From the NCBI GenBank assembly GCA_905221605.1, contig CAJNDS010001868.1, forward strand, positions 669,001 through 733,000: a stretch of 64,000 nucleotides of DNA, given 5' to 3'. The translations under genes were made by a program, and so were the position numbers. Positions 51,306-60,259 of the stretch are shown here, piece by piece (position 1 is the stretch's first letter; every line of letters starts with the position of its first letter). The stretch is from Symbiodinium natans (lineage: Eukaryota; Sar; Dinophyceae; Suessiales; Symbiodiniaceae). Under the pieces are notes generated by a model that ran no database searches, was not told the origin of the DNA, and saw nothing but the letters and a program-made list of their open reading frames with translations.

Positions 51306-53069
51306 GAGGGGTTCGGTTCAGCCTGGAAGCGTTCACGGCCACACGTCCCACGAATCTTCTGATCCGTTGTGGGCATGTCTGGATCCCGACAAGAACCGAT
51401 GAGGAAATTTTCAGCGAAGAGCCGGAACATCTCATCTGGACTGATGCTGGGGACTTCCTGTTCTTTGCAGATCCTGCCAAGTTGTTGGACGAGCACCTGC
51501 AGAAGGCGTTCCTTGGGAAGGGAGAGAGAGAGAGAGGTGCGGGCTAAGCATTTGGTGGGATGATGTAGCGTTCTCGCGAGCCTCAAGCCGTGAGCCAAGC
51601 CGATGCTCTCGGGTCTCATTAGTTCCTGCTGTGGCAAGCTGCTGCTGTCAAAGCTGTCCGCCGAACCAAAATACTCTAAATTAGTCTAACCTTGAGCCAC
51701 ATAAGACATGGGGACAAGGGGACCCAGAAGTATGCAGTCCGCAACTCTTAGCACGAGGAACATGGGGATGCCCTTCGAGGCCAGGGAGCTAGGAAGAGCT
51801 CACGAGCAAAAAAAACAGAGCGGGAAAGCGCCTCCCTGAGGTGGGCCGCTCCCGCGCCGTGGCCACCTACCCCAGCGAGAGCGTCTTTCCTGTGCAGGTC
51901 TTCGCTCTAAAAAAGATGCGCCAAGCGCAATGGCGCCTGGGCGCATTTACCCGGGTCTGACGTCTGCTAGACGTCGAGCTTTGACGCCGAGAGGTCCGAC
52001 TTGACCCTACCCCGACGAAGCCACCTCAAAATGGTCAAGCTGTAGCGAAACATGTTAAGACTGCGTGCCCCTTGAGAGTTGAAAGGTCCTCTGTGGCGGA
52101 GGCTCTGGTACGCCGACTGTGGCCCCTCGATCCAACCCACTTGTGCTACCGCGGTGAAGGCGGCCCAGGATTTGGGTAAAAAGGGGTTGTTCATTTGTTT
52201 CTTCTCGGGGTTACTTCGGCCAAGGGATTTGGGGCACAAGCTTGAATATCCCTGAAGGCACGTCCATGGAAGAGATGTCCAAGCAGCATGCGGATCTTTT
52301 TGCTCCCATTCTGGGACGGTGGGCCCACGAGCCTGTTCTGCCCAACTTTGTGTCCACGCTCGTGGACGTGACCAGAAACTTGATGGCAGTGGGGACTTTT
52401 CAATCTCCTGGCATCACCCCTACCCTACCCTAAAAAGGATTGCACGGGCGAAGAGATTGCGGATTGCTGCAATCACGTCGACCCTGCAGGAAATACAGGC
52501 TAGTTCCCGTTGGGGGGGGAGTTAAAGATAACAGTGAGTGATGTCCTGGCCCCGACCCAGCACGATTGAGTTGTAAAAGCTTGCGAGTGCCGCCTATACA
52601 GCCGGGCCTGCCCACGGACAGGAAAGGTGGAAAGAGGGGTCGCAGGGTCCGGCGGGGGTTTCGGGGGGGTACCAAAACAGCCAAATTCGTGCTTTGTGGA
52701 GCGGCATCGGTTTGCAGCTCCTCCAAGCGATGGGGGGGGAAGTTTTGTCTGCGTCCCACAGGGTGGGGGGGTCCGTCACAAAATCTGGCACAGGTGGGTT
52801 GGGGGGAAGGAGACCGGTGTCTGCTTGTTGCAAGGCTTCTCGGCAGGAAGCCGAGGCGAATTCTTTTCTTAAGACCGAAAGCCCCCCCATGTCAAGGAGC
52901 TTAGAGTGGCCAAGGAAAGGGAGGATATGTGCTGACACCGTCGGTCTGGGATGACCGCGAACATCCGGGCCTCGTCGATCCCACGCAGGCGTTCATCTTC
53001 TGCCCAAGCGTCGCGGAATTGTTCACCCACTTCTTTGCGACGCCTGGCAGCACAACAGAGTTGTAAGCT
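51306..53069 (+). pseudogene. Chain of coding-like blocks with frameshifts
   Basis: Successive plus-strand frames look like protein but change frame or stop between blocks. Block A (to a TAA near 51547) reads WIPTRTDEEIFSEEP and DFLFFADPAKLLDEHLQKAF. Block B (about 51975-52180) reads TACPLRVERSSVAEALVRRL, WPLDPTHLCYRGEGGPGFG, TAA, then KGVVHLFLLGVTSAKGFGAQ. Block C (to 52433) reads IPEGTSMEEMSKQHADLFAP and RWAHEPVLPNFVSTLVDVTR. Block D (to 52525) reads KRIARAKRLRIAAITSTLQE. Block E (to 53069) reads SVWDDREHPGLVDPTQAFIF. Codons in block A favour purine first positions on this strand. Some stretches also look coding on the minus strand (52869-53078 reads RRRKEVGEQFRDAWAEDERL), so the strand is not certain everywhere. 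No family was recognised. A decayed gene, a retroelement relic or indel errors at the many G tracts would all fit. Confidence 0.25.
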
Positions 53070-55534
53070 GCCCAGCAAATCAAAGGAGTCACAGGCTGGC
53101 CTGCAAGACTCGGAAATAGGGTGAGATGCTCCACTGACCAGCGCCTGGCAGGGCGCCCTAAAGTCCAGCTGAGAGAAGTTTCAGAGGAAGGCAATCAAAA
53201 GACCCAAAGCTGACTTAAGACCGAGGACTTGGCTCCATCCGCCAACCTTTAGCCTTGAGATTGCTCAGCTGTGGGTCCACAGCGCCAAGGCTGCTGCGGA
53301 GCAGGAGCGCTCCCCCCCCCCCAACTCCCCTCCCCAACTCAATTACATCCCCCCATAAGACACTCAAAATGCATGTTCCGGCCTTTGGACCTGTTGACTC
53401 TGGATGCCCGGCACAGGCTGCGATGCTCCGGCTCTATCCCTGTCGCCTGTCTTGAATCTCGGGGCTGCCGGAAGTTCCAGGAGATGTTAAGGGAAATTCA
53501 AACAAATTCAACAAAATCAGTAACCCTAAGCGCTAAAACCCAGAACCCTAAACCCTAAACCTTAATAAACCCTAAACCGCAACAGTGTTCTCCTGCAATA
53601 CAAAGCAAATGTAGGGTGCGTGGCTTGTGGTTCCTCTGTTCTCCTTCAATGCGGGGCGCTAGCGATTGGAGTTCGGGCCTGAAAGCATCATGACACGTAA
53701 GGTGGACGGATTGACAGACCTTCCCCCAACAATCCTGCAGAAAGACCACCTTGAACCCAAAGAAGTGTCAGAAGAAGCAAGAAGTGGACAAAAAGCGGGG
53801 CGCTTGAGATTGACCATGACGGGCGCGCCCTGATGCATCCTTCAAGCATCCTTCAGAGCCTCACAGTGAGGTGGAGCTCCTGTCCTGGGGATGCACCTCA
53901 TCAGGCTGGTGGGTCACGGGGTCTACACAACATGTTGCCCAGGCGAGGCATTTCCGGCCACCAGAGACACGGAATCAACAAACTGTGTCACTGTCAATGG
54001 GCCTTGGCAGATAGCCGGATAGCCATGCCCATACCTGATACTTAGTTCCGAAACCGAGCGGACAGCAGCAACAATCATCATGGTAGCGGCCTCCTGCACG
54101 ACCTTACTTAGACTCGCCTTTGCCACATGCCGCATGACCACGATGAACGACATCTCGCAAATCCGTCAGAATGTTCCACGACTGGGTACCGTGGAGCCTT
54201 CGACTCTTGGATTTCTGGAGCAGGCAGCGGCTGGGCGGCACAGACTAGCGCGGTTAGTGTGGTTAGTGACTGGAGGGCACTTCTCATCACATCTTCGACC
54301 TTCTGAAAAGGCGCTTTGTTGCAAAGTTGAAAATCCCGAGGCCCGGTCTTTGGGGCCCTCGCAAGAGGCGCTTGCCTGGTCGGCTCGGTGATTCGGACCC
54401 TGCCCGAGCCGAGAAGAAAAGAAGCACAAGAAGGGTAAGCACAACATTGGAGCTTTGGGCTTTGGTCCTGTGTTCTTGGTTCAGTTCCCGTGCGCTGTTG
54501 TTCAGGTACTTGTCCTTTGTGAGGCTTTCCTTGCAGGACTCTGAACGCAGCCTCGACACAGCATGTGAGTGAAACGCCTTGTTTCTGATGAACTAGCGGT
54601 TCCTGGATTCTTTGGCACGGTCCCCTTCGTTTTCTTATTGTCGTTACACACCTGCCTCATTGGGAGAATGACACGACAGAGGTCCAAGCTGTACCTCCGC
54701 TCACAGAGCCCTGCAAACTCATGATAACCCTTCATTCATCTCGGCGCAGGAAATCCTCACCTCCCTCGAAAGCCTGAACAACGCACTGTAGCTTCAACAA
54801 AATGTTTTGAGCGTGACCCCAGCCGCCCTCTTGATATTCAAGGAATGATGCATTCATCGCAGCGCTCAGCCAGAGCACAGAGAACAGCTCAGCACCCGTG
54901 CAGTGAACACAAGCAACGCGTTGCTAGAAAAGCTTGTTGGATAGTTCGCCAGGCCTCCTTGTAGATGTACATGGATGGACCCATATGGACCCCTGCCTTG
55001 GCTCGTGCACTTGCGCGAAACGATGAGGGCTTCGAAAGAGGGCTTGGAAGATAACGCGGAGGGTCACACCCCCAAATTTGTTGCAAGACCGCAAGACCCA
55101 ACCGCAAAGAGCTTCGCATAACCGCATGCAGCATAATGTCCGAGAATGATTATTAGCGGGATAGTTCGAACGCTCTCAGCCGCTTGTGGTGCAGAGTGGA
55201 AGCCATGTTACAAAGACGACCAAACAATGTTACAAGTACTCGCTAGTGGGCAAGTGAGATTACGCTTAACATGGATTTTCTTGTTCAACATATCTGAAAC
55301 AGGGCTGGCACTGCATTCTGCATGTTCTCCCACCCTGCCACTTCCTCAACCGCTCAACTCTCCTCATTCTTGCCTTAACAGGGAGCTATGACTGAGCGTG
55401 AGACCCATGGCTCGCATTGCATGGCTCGGCCTGGCTGCAGCGGGACCACCACTGTATCCCACAGTGCCGGACTTCCAGCGCCTGGACTTCCAAGCACACA
55501 TGGTTGGCCAAGCCCCACCAGTAAAAAAACCAGA
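53070..55534. other. No recognisable gene; telomere-like block
   Basis: Contains poly-C (about 12) near 53311-53322 and the telomere-like block at 53521-53578. Short frames only. Confidence 0.5.
53521..53578 (+). repeat. Interstitial telomere-like repeat
   Basis: Imperfect CCCTAAA units: ACCCTAAG, AACCCAGAACCCTAAACCCT, AAACCTTAATAAACCCTAAA. Confidence 0.85.
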
Positions 55535-55695
55535 AAAATAGAATGTTAAAAATAACCGTGTATTCATGTAATCATAAAAAAGTACAGAATATCAGTAATA
55601 TAACAATAACAAATGCAAAAGAAATATGTACTAATGCAATAATCGAATATTATATTATTCCTGGAAGACTAATATATTCATGGAAGACTAATATA
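55535..55695. other. AT-rich segment
   Basis: Abrupt change from GC-rich flank to strongly AT-rich DNA. It ends with a 19-bp direct repeat, GGAAGACTAATATAT, at about 55663 and 55682. Confidence 0.85.
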
Positions 55696-56147
55696 TTTTA
55701 AGGGGCTGCGCCCATGGGCGGGCAGCGCAGGCAGAAGCGCGGGGCGAGCAGTTTCTAAGCATTTTGAGGCCCCTAATCTCTAAAAACTCCCCTTTTCCTA
55801 ACCCCGGGCTTAGACATATCGCTTATGCCCGCCCTCTGGGGGGCATCATGCTCCTGATGCGCCCCCGGGGTCCCGCCCCGGGAGCCGCTGATGCTCCTGA
55901 TGCGCGCCTGGGGGTCCCGGGCTGGACCCGCTGATGCTCATGATGCGCGCCCTCTGGGGGCCTCCGTGGCGACGCAAAAAACCACGAAAAAAAAACCGTT
56001 CACCGGCGGCACGCGGGGGTCGGCGGCACTGGCGTCCGGCCTAATTCTGCTTCGCAGAAGGCCAGAGGCCAGCAAGGCTATTCCCGGGACGACCCGGGCT
56101 AAAAGGTCCGCATTTGCTCGGTCCTTTGGGGACCTCGCGCTGCCCGA
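55696..56147 (+). repeat. Tandem GC-rich hairpin unit, copy 1
   Basis: Starts TTTTAAGGGGCTGCGCCCAT. It is dense in short stems: CTGCTTCGCAG, GGCCAGAGGCC, GGTCCTTTGGGGACC and CCCGGG pairs, plus repeated TGATGCTCCTGATGCGC words. About 354 bp (55797-56150) recur at +570 with a handful of differences; the last ~259 bp look identical. Confidence 0.9.
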
Positions 56148-56719
56148 TTTTAAGGGGCTGCGCCCATGGGCGGGCAGCGCACGCAGAAGCCCGGGGCGAG
56201 CAGTTTCTAAGCATGTTGAGGCCCCTAAACTCCCTTAAAATCTCTAAGCGTTAAGTTTCTAAGCATTTTCAGGCCCCTAAACTCCCTTCAAATCTCTAAG
56301 CGTTTGAGGCTCCGAGACTCCCTTAACGTTTCTAAGCACTTTATAAGGCCCCTAAACTCCCTTTTTCCTAGCCCCGGGCTTAGACACGTCGCTTATGCCC
56401 GCCCTTTGGGGGGCATCATGCTCCTGATGCCCCCCCGCGGTCCCGCCCCGGGAGCCGCTGATGCTCCTGATGCGCGCCTGGGGGTCCCGGGCTGGACCCG
56501 CTGATGCTCATGATGCGCGCCCTCTGGGGGCCTCCGTGGCGACGCAAAAAACCACGAAAAAAAAACCGTTCACCGGCGGCACGCGGGGGTCGGCGGCACT
56601 GGCGTCCGGCCTAATTCTGCTTCGCAGAAGGCCAGAGGCCAGCAAGGCTATTCCCGGGACGACCCGGGCTAAAAGGTCCGCATTTGCTCGGTCCTTTGGG
56701 GACCTCGCGCTGCCCGATT
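56148..56719 (+). repeat. Tandem GC-rich hairpin unit, copy 2
   Basis: Same start and end as copy 1 but with an extra ~118 bp of GGCCCCTAAACTCCCTT and TTTCTAAGCATTTT mini-repeats near its start. The 87-codon frame shared by both copies (VATQKTTKKKPFTGG) is present only because the DNA is duplicated. Confidence 0.9.
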
Positions 56720-56967
56720 TAATGGCTACCGCCAGTGCCGCCGACCCCCAACAGGGGAAGCACAGCCGGGCGGACGGTGCGGGGTGTAGGGTCCAGGGCT
56801 AGGGGGCAGGGTGGAGGGGGGTCTGCAGGGTTCCGTCGGCAGGATGTCACGTGAACACGAGGCCGTCCGGGCTTGCGCTTTGGACGGCTTCGGGTGTCAG
56901 GGGTGCTTGTGTATTCCCTGCGCCTGTTCCTCGTGGAATCTTGCTGATGGAAGCCCCCGCAGGGGTC

Positions 56968-56983
56968 GCGTATCGGCGTATTT

Positions 56984-57023
<40 letters not shown>

Positions 57024-57285
57024 GCGTATTGGTGTATTTCGAGGGGAAGGCAGGGGGGGGGAGGAGAACGGCTTATCGGCGCATGGGCATATTTCCCAGA
57101 GGCTTTGGGGGGCGGGGGGGGGCGAACGGCGTACAATTTCCGGGGGAGGAGGGGGAAGCGGCGTATCGGCTTAGCGGCGTGCTTTCCGGGAGGGGGGGGT
57201 TAGCGTATCTATTGGAGAGGGGGGGGGGGGGGAAACGCGTATCGGTTGTACTTGGCTGGGAAGGGGGGGGGGGGGGGGGGGGTTC
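56968..57285 (+). repeat. Poly-G ladder with CGGCGTAT words
   Basis: Five to seven degenerate units, each a CGGCGTAT- or GCGTATCGG-like word followed by a G tract. Tracts include G34 at 56985-57018 and roughly G14 and G19 near 57219 and 57263. Strong G-quadruplex potential. Confidence 0.9.
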
Positions 57286-57297
57286 CGGCACGCAAGA

Positions 57298-57520
57298 TGC
57301 AATATGTAACATATGTATATAAATATGCAATATGTAATATATGTTTATATAGATATATATATATATACTATAACCTACAAAATCTATATACGACATACGA
57401 TATACTATATAGTAGATACTGCATACTAGATGCTATGTATTATATGTGATATATAGATATATATTGTATTATATGATATATCATATTGCATATTGTAAAC
57501 TATATCTTTTACATATGATA
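57298..57520. repeat. ATA/TAT-rich low-complexity DNA
   Basis: Almost pure A/T with scattered G/C: ATGCAATATGTAATATATG words and (TA)n. Immediately follows the poly-G ladder. Confidence 0.95.
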
Positions 57521-57563
57521 CGCGCCAAAGGGTCGGTTTGCCCACGCCCAAGCCGTCCAACAT

Positions 57564-57627
57564 AGGGTTTAAGGTTTAGGGTTTAGGGTTTGGGAAGTAG
57601 GGTTTAGGGTTTAGGGTTTAGGGTTTT
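57564..57627 (+). repeat. Interstitial telomere-like repeat (TTTAGGG)n
   Basis: About eight TTTAGGG or near-TTTAGGG units, including three perfect consecutive ones. The best telomere-like block in the window. Confidence 0.9.
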
Positions 57628-59300
57628 TGCATGGGATCCGAAACCACCCCTGGGAGCTCCGCAGCCGTAGCTGGGGCTTCGTCCTCGCGCGGGCTCGGGC
57701 CCGAGGTGCCTGGGACGAATCGCGTGTTTCAGTTAGGGTTGAGGGTTTGGGGCCCACGGTTAAAAAGGGTTTCGGGTTCAAACTTAAACGGGGGGAGTCC
57801 AAAACTTAGTAGGACTGTTGGGTTCGAGGTCTAGGGCGTTTTGGCTGGGGAGGAGGGAGTGTTAGGTTGAGTTTGGGGACGCGCCTCGCGCTTGACGCAG
57901 GCTCAACCCGAGGAACAGGTTTCACGGGCCAGGATCAGATCTTTGGGTATAGGGTCCAGGTTTGAGAGGGGGTGCGGTAGGGCTGACGGTCTAGTTTAGG
58001 TTGAACCCTGCCCAAGATTGGATTCCGGGTTTGGACCCTAAAGCCCGAAACCCTGAAGCTTGGTAGCGTGGGGCATCTGCTTCTCCATCTTGAGTGCGTT
58101 TAGTGAGGTAGCCCCCCCCCCCAACAGAACTCTTGAGTTACGGGTTATGACCTTAAGGCCTGGGGCCCACAACCCTCACGTTGAACCTTAAGCTTTTCTG
58201 CTGCCCGAAGTTTTGTAGAAGCATGAAATCAGGGGTTTAGGTTTCAGGGTTTGCTATGCACCCTTGTTTCACTTGATCCTTCAGACCCTGGAGTCCCCAA
58301 ACAGGGTTTAGGGCTTAGGGCTTAGGGTCATGCCTAGGGCGAGCAGGGAATAGAGAAGTACTACTCCCGGACCTTCTACTACTGCTCGTTGGCCTTGCTG
58401 TGACCTTTTTGCTCTCTGGCCTGATGGTGTAGGGTTTAAAGTGTGTGGTTTAGGTGGTTTAGGTTTCAGGGTTTAGGGGGCGAAGATGCCCGCAAAACAT
58501 TGTGCGTATCCATACTTTGCAAAGCAAATGGATGCCAACACAGTAAAGGGACCTTCGCTATCATGTGAAGGACATGGCAGTGCAAGGATTGTTTGGTGGA
58601 GATAGTAGTGGTGCAGCTTCATGGTGTGGTGTTAGTGGCCTATTTATAATGAGCATAGATAAACAGCATGGATTTTCCAACCCGCACTTGCAAGAAGGAA
58701 CCGTGGGTTTGATTTTCGCTAAACCCTAAACCCCAAACCCCAAACCCTACCCGCCCCCTCAAATAAAATTAACAAAAACAAAAAATTGAACAAAACACGA
58801 AAGACATCGCACTCCTCGGGGCCCCTTGGGCCAGACTCTGCGCGGCGCCTCCTTTGAGCTTGTGGCTGGTGTCAGGGCTTTGGGCTTACTGGGGGTTAGT
58901 TTAGGGTTTTTGGTTTAGGGTTTAGGGTCTCCTGGCACAAGCCGCGAAGTTTGACAGGCTCTGGCAGATTGCGGCATCGACATGTGGTCGAAGCCCGCGC
59001 CTCCGGCAAAGCAGGGCGACGGCCTCGGCCGAAGAGAAAGATCCACGTGGTCGGTCACACCTAGGCCCTAAACCCTACACCCGAAGCTTTGAAGTCGAAT
59101 TCAGTGCACACATGTACAAAGGGCCTACCTCAACCCCCTGAGCCTTGAAGCGTCGGACGTTCACAGCTTCGGCAACTGCGCGTACCTGGCGGCAAACACA
59201 TTAGGTAGCCCAACCTTGCAAGCCTCAACTCCCCAAAGGCTTCCTAAGCTGTAGGCTGTAGAGACACAGGGCACCGAGAGAGTTGGCGCCGGGCGGCGGC
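57628..59300. other. Telomere-motif-rich intergenic DNA
   Basis: No gene recognised. TTTAGGG/CCCTAAA blocks recur at 58303-58328, 58430-58480, 58719-58751 and 58896-58928, with isolated GGTTTAGG words between them. C10 near 58112. Confidence 0.6.
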
Positions 59301-60254
59301 ATGCATGACCGTAGAGGAAGTCCGGCCTGCGAGCCCGAGCGCGCGCGCAGCCCCGCCTGCACGCAAGCTGTTGCGATGGAAGTCAAAGACGGCCGTGTAG
59401 ACGTCGCGTACGAATGCCCGCAGTGCAAGGCCAAGGTCGACTCAGCCGTGCGAGACGGACGCATCGACAAGCGACGGAAATGCGGACACCAGTTTAGGGT
59501 GGCCGCAGGCAAAGTCGTGGCGACCCGGTCGGCGATCACATGCTTCTCCTATGAGTGCCCACAGTGCAAGGCCAAGGTCGAGACAGCCGTGCGAGACGGA
59601 CGCATCGACAATCGACAGAAATGCGGACACCAGTTTAGGGTCGCCGCAGGCAAAGTCGTCGCGACCCGGTCGGCGACCACACGCTTCTCGTATGAGTGCC
59701 CACAGTGCAAGGCCAAGGTCGAAGCAGCCGTGCGAGACGGACGCATCGACAATCGACGGAAATGCGGACACAGGTTTACGGTCGCCGCAGGAAAAGTTGT
59801 CGCGACCCAGTCGGCGACCGCACACTTCTCGTATGAGTGCCCGCAGTGCAAGGCAAGGGTCGAGTCTACCACGCGAGACGGATGCATCGACAATCGACGG
59901 AAATGCGGACACCAGTTTAGGGTCGCCGCAGGAAAAGTCGTCGCGACCCAGTCGGCGACCGCACACTTCTGGTATGAGTGCCCACAGTGCAAGGCAAGGG
60001 TGGAGTCTACCACGCGAGACGGATGCATCGACAATCGACGGAAATGCGGACACCAGTTTAGGGTCGCCGCAGGAAAAGTCGTCGCGACCCAGTCGGCGAC
60101 CGCACACTTCTGGTATGAGTGCCCACAGTGCAAGGCAAAGGTCGAGTCTACCACGCGAGACGGATGCATCGACAATCGACGGAAATGCGGACACAAGTTT
60201 ACGGTCGCCGCAGGAAAAGTCGTCGCGACCCGGTCGGCGACCGCACACTGCTGA
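59301..60254 (+). CDS. Tandem CPQC/CGH zinc-ribbon-like repeat protein
   Basis: Single exon, 317 residues from ATG 59301 (ATG 59376 would give 292; an upstream TTG at 59283 is not needed). After an Arg/Pro-rich leader come six units of 47 residues (last one 46), each YECPQCKAKVxS, RDGxIDxRRKCGHxF and VAAGKVVATxSAT. Every unit keeps C-x2-C-x18-C-G-H, which could bind one zinc per unit. Differences between units are often silent (GAA/GAG, CCG/CCA, GTG/GTC, GGC/GGA), and units 4 and 5 differ only by synonymous changes, which argues for a protein under selection. From memory, dinoflagellate gene sets contain similar repeat proteins with a C-x2-C...CGN pattern and a (D/T)G-x-I-(D/N)-H turn; no function is established that I know of. 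TGA stop at 60252. A large minisatellite starts just downstream. Confidence 0.7.
   Translation: MHDRRGSPACEPERARSPACTQAVAMEVKDGRVDVAYECPQCKAKVDSAVRDGRIDKRRKCGHQFRVAAGKVVATRSAITCFSYECPQCKAKVETAVRDGRIDNRQKCGHQFRVAAGKVVATRSATTRFSYECPQCKAKVEAAVRDGRIDNRRKCGHRFTVAAGKVVATQSATAHFSYECPQCKARVESTTRDGCIDNRRKCGHQFRVAAGKVVATQSATAHFWYECPQCKARVESTTRDGCIDNRRKCGHQFRVAAGKVVATQSATAHFWYECPQCKAKVESTTRDGCIDNRRKCGHKFTVAAGKVVATRSATAHC
59409..60251 (+). repeat. 141-bp tandem repeat x6, coding
   Basis: Unit starts at 59409, 59550, 59691, 59832, 59973 and 60114, each opening TA(C/T)GA(A/G)TGCCC. The period is exactly 141 bp and divisible by three, so all frames persist through the array. Units 4-6 are far more alike than units 1-3, pointing to recent 3' expansion. 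Confidence 0.9.
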
Positions 60255-60259
60255 TAGCC

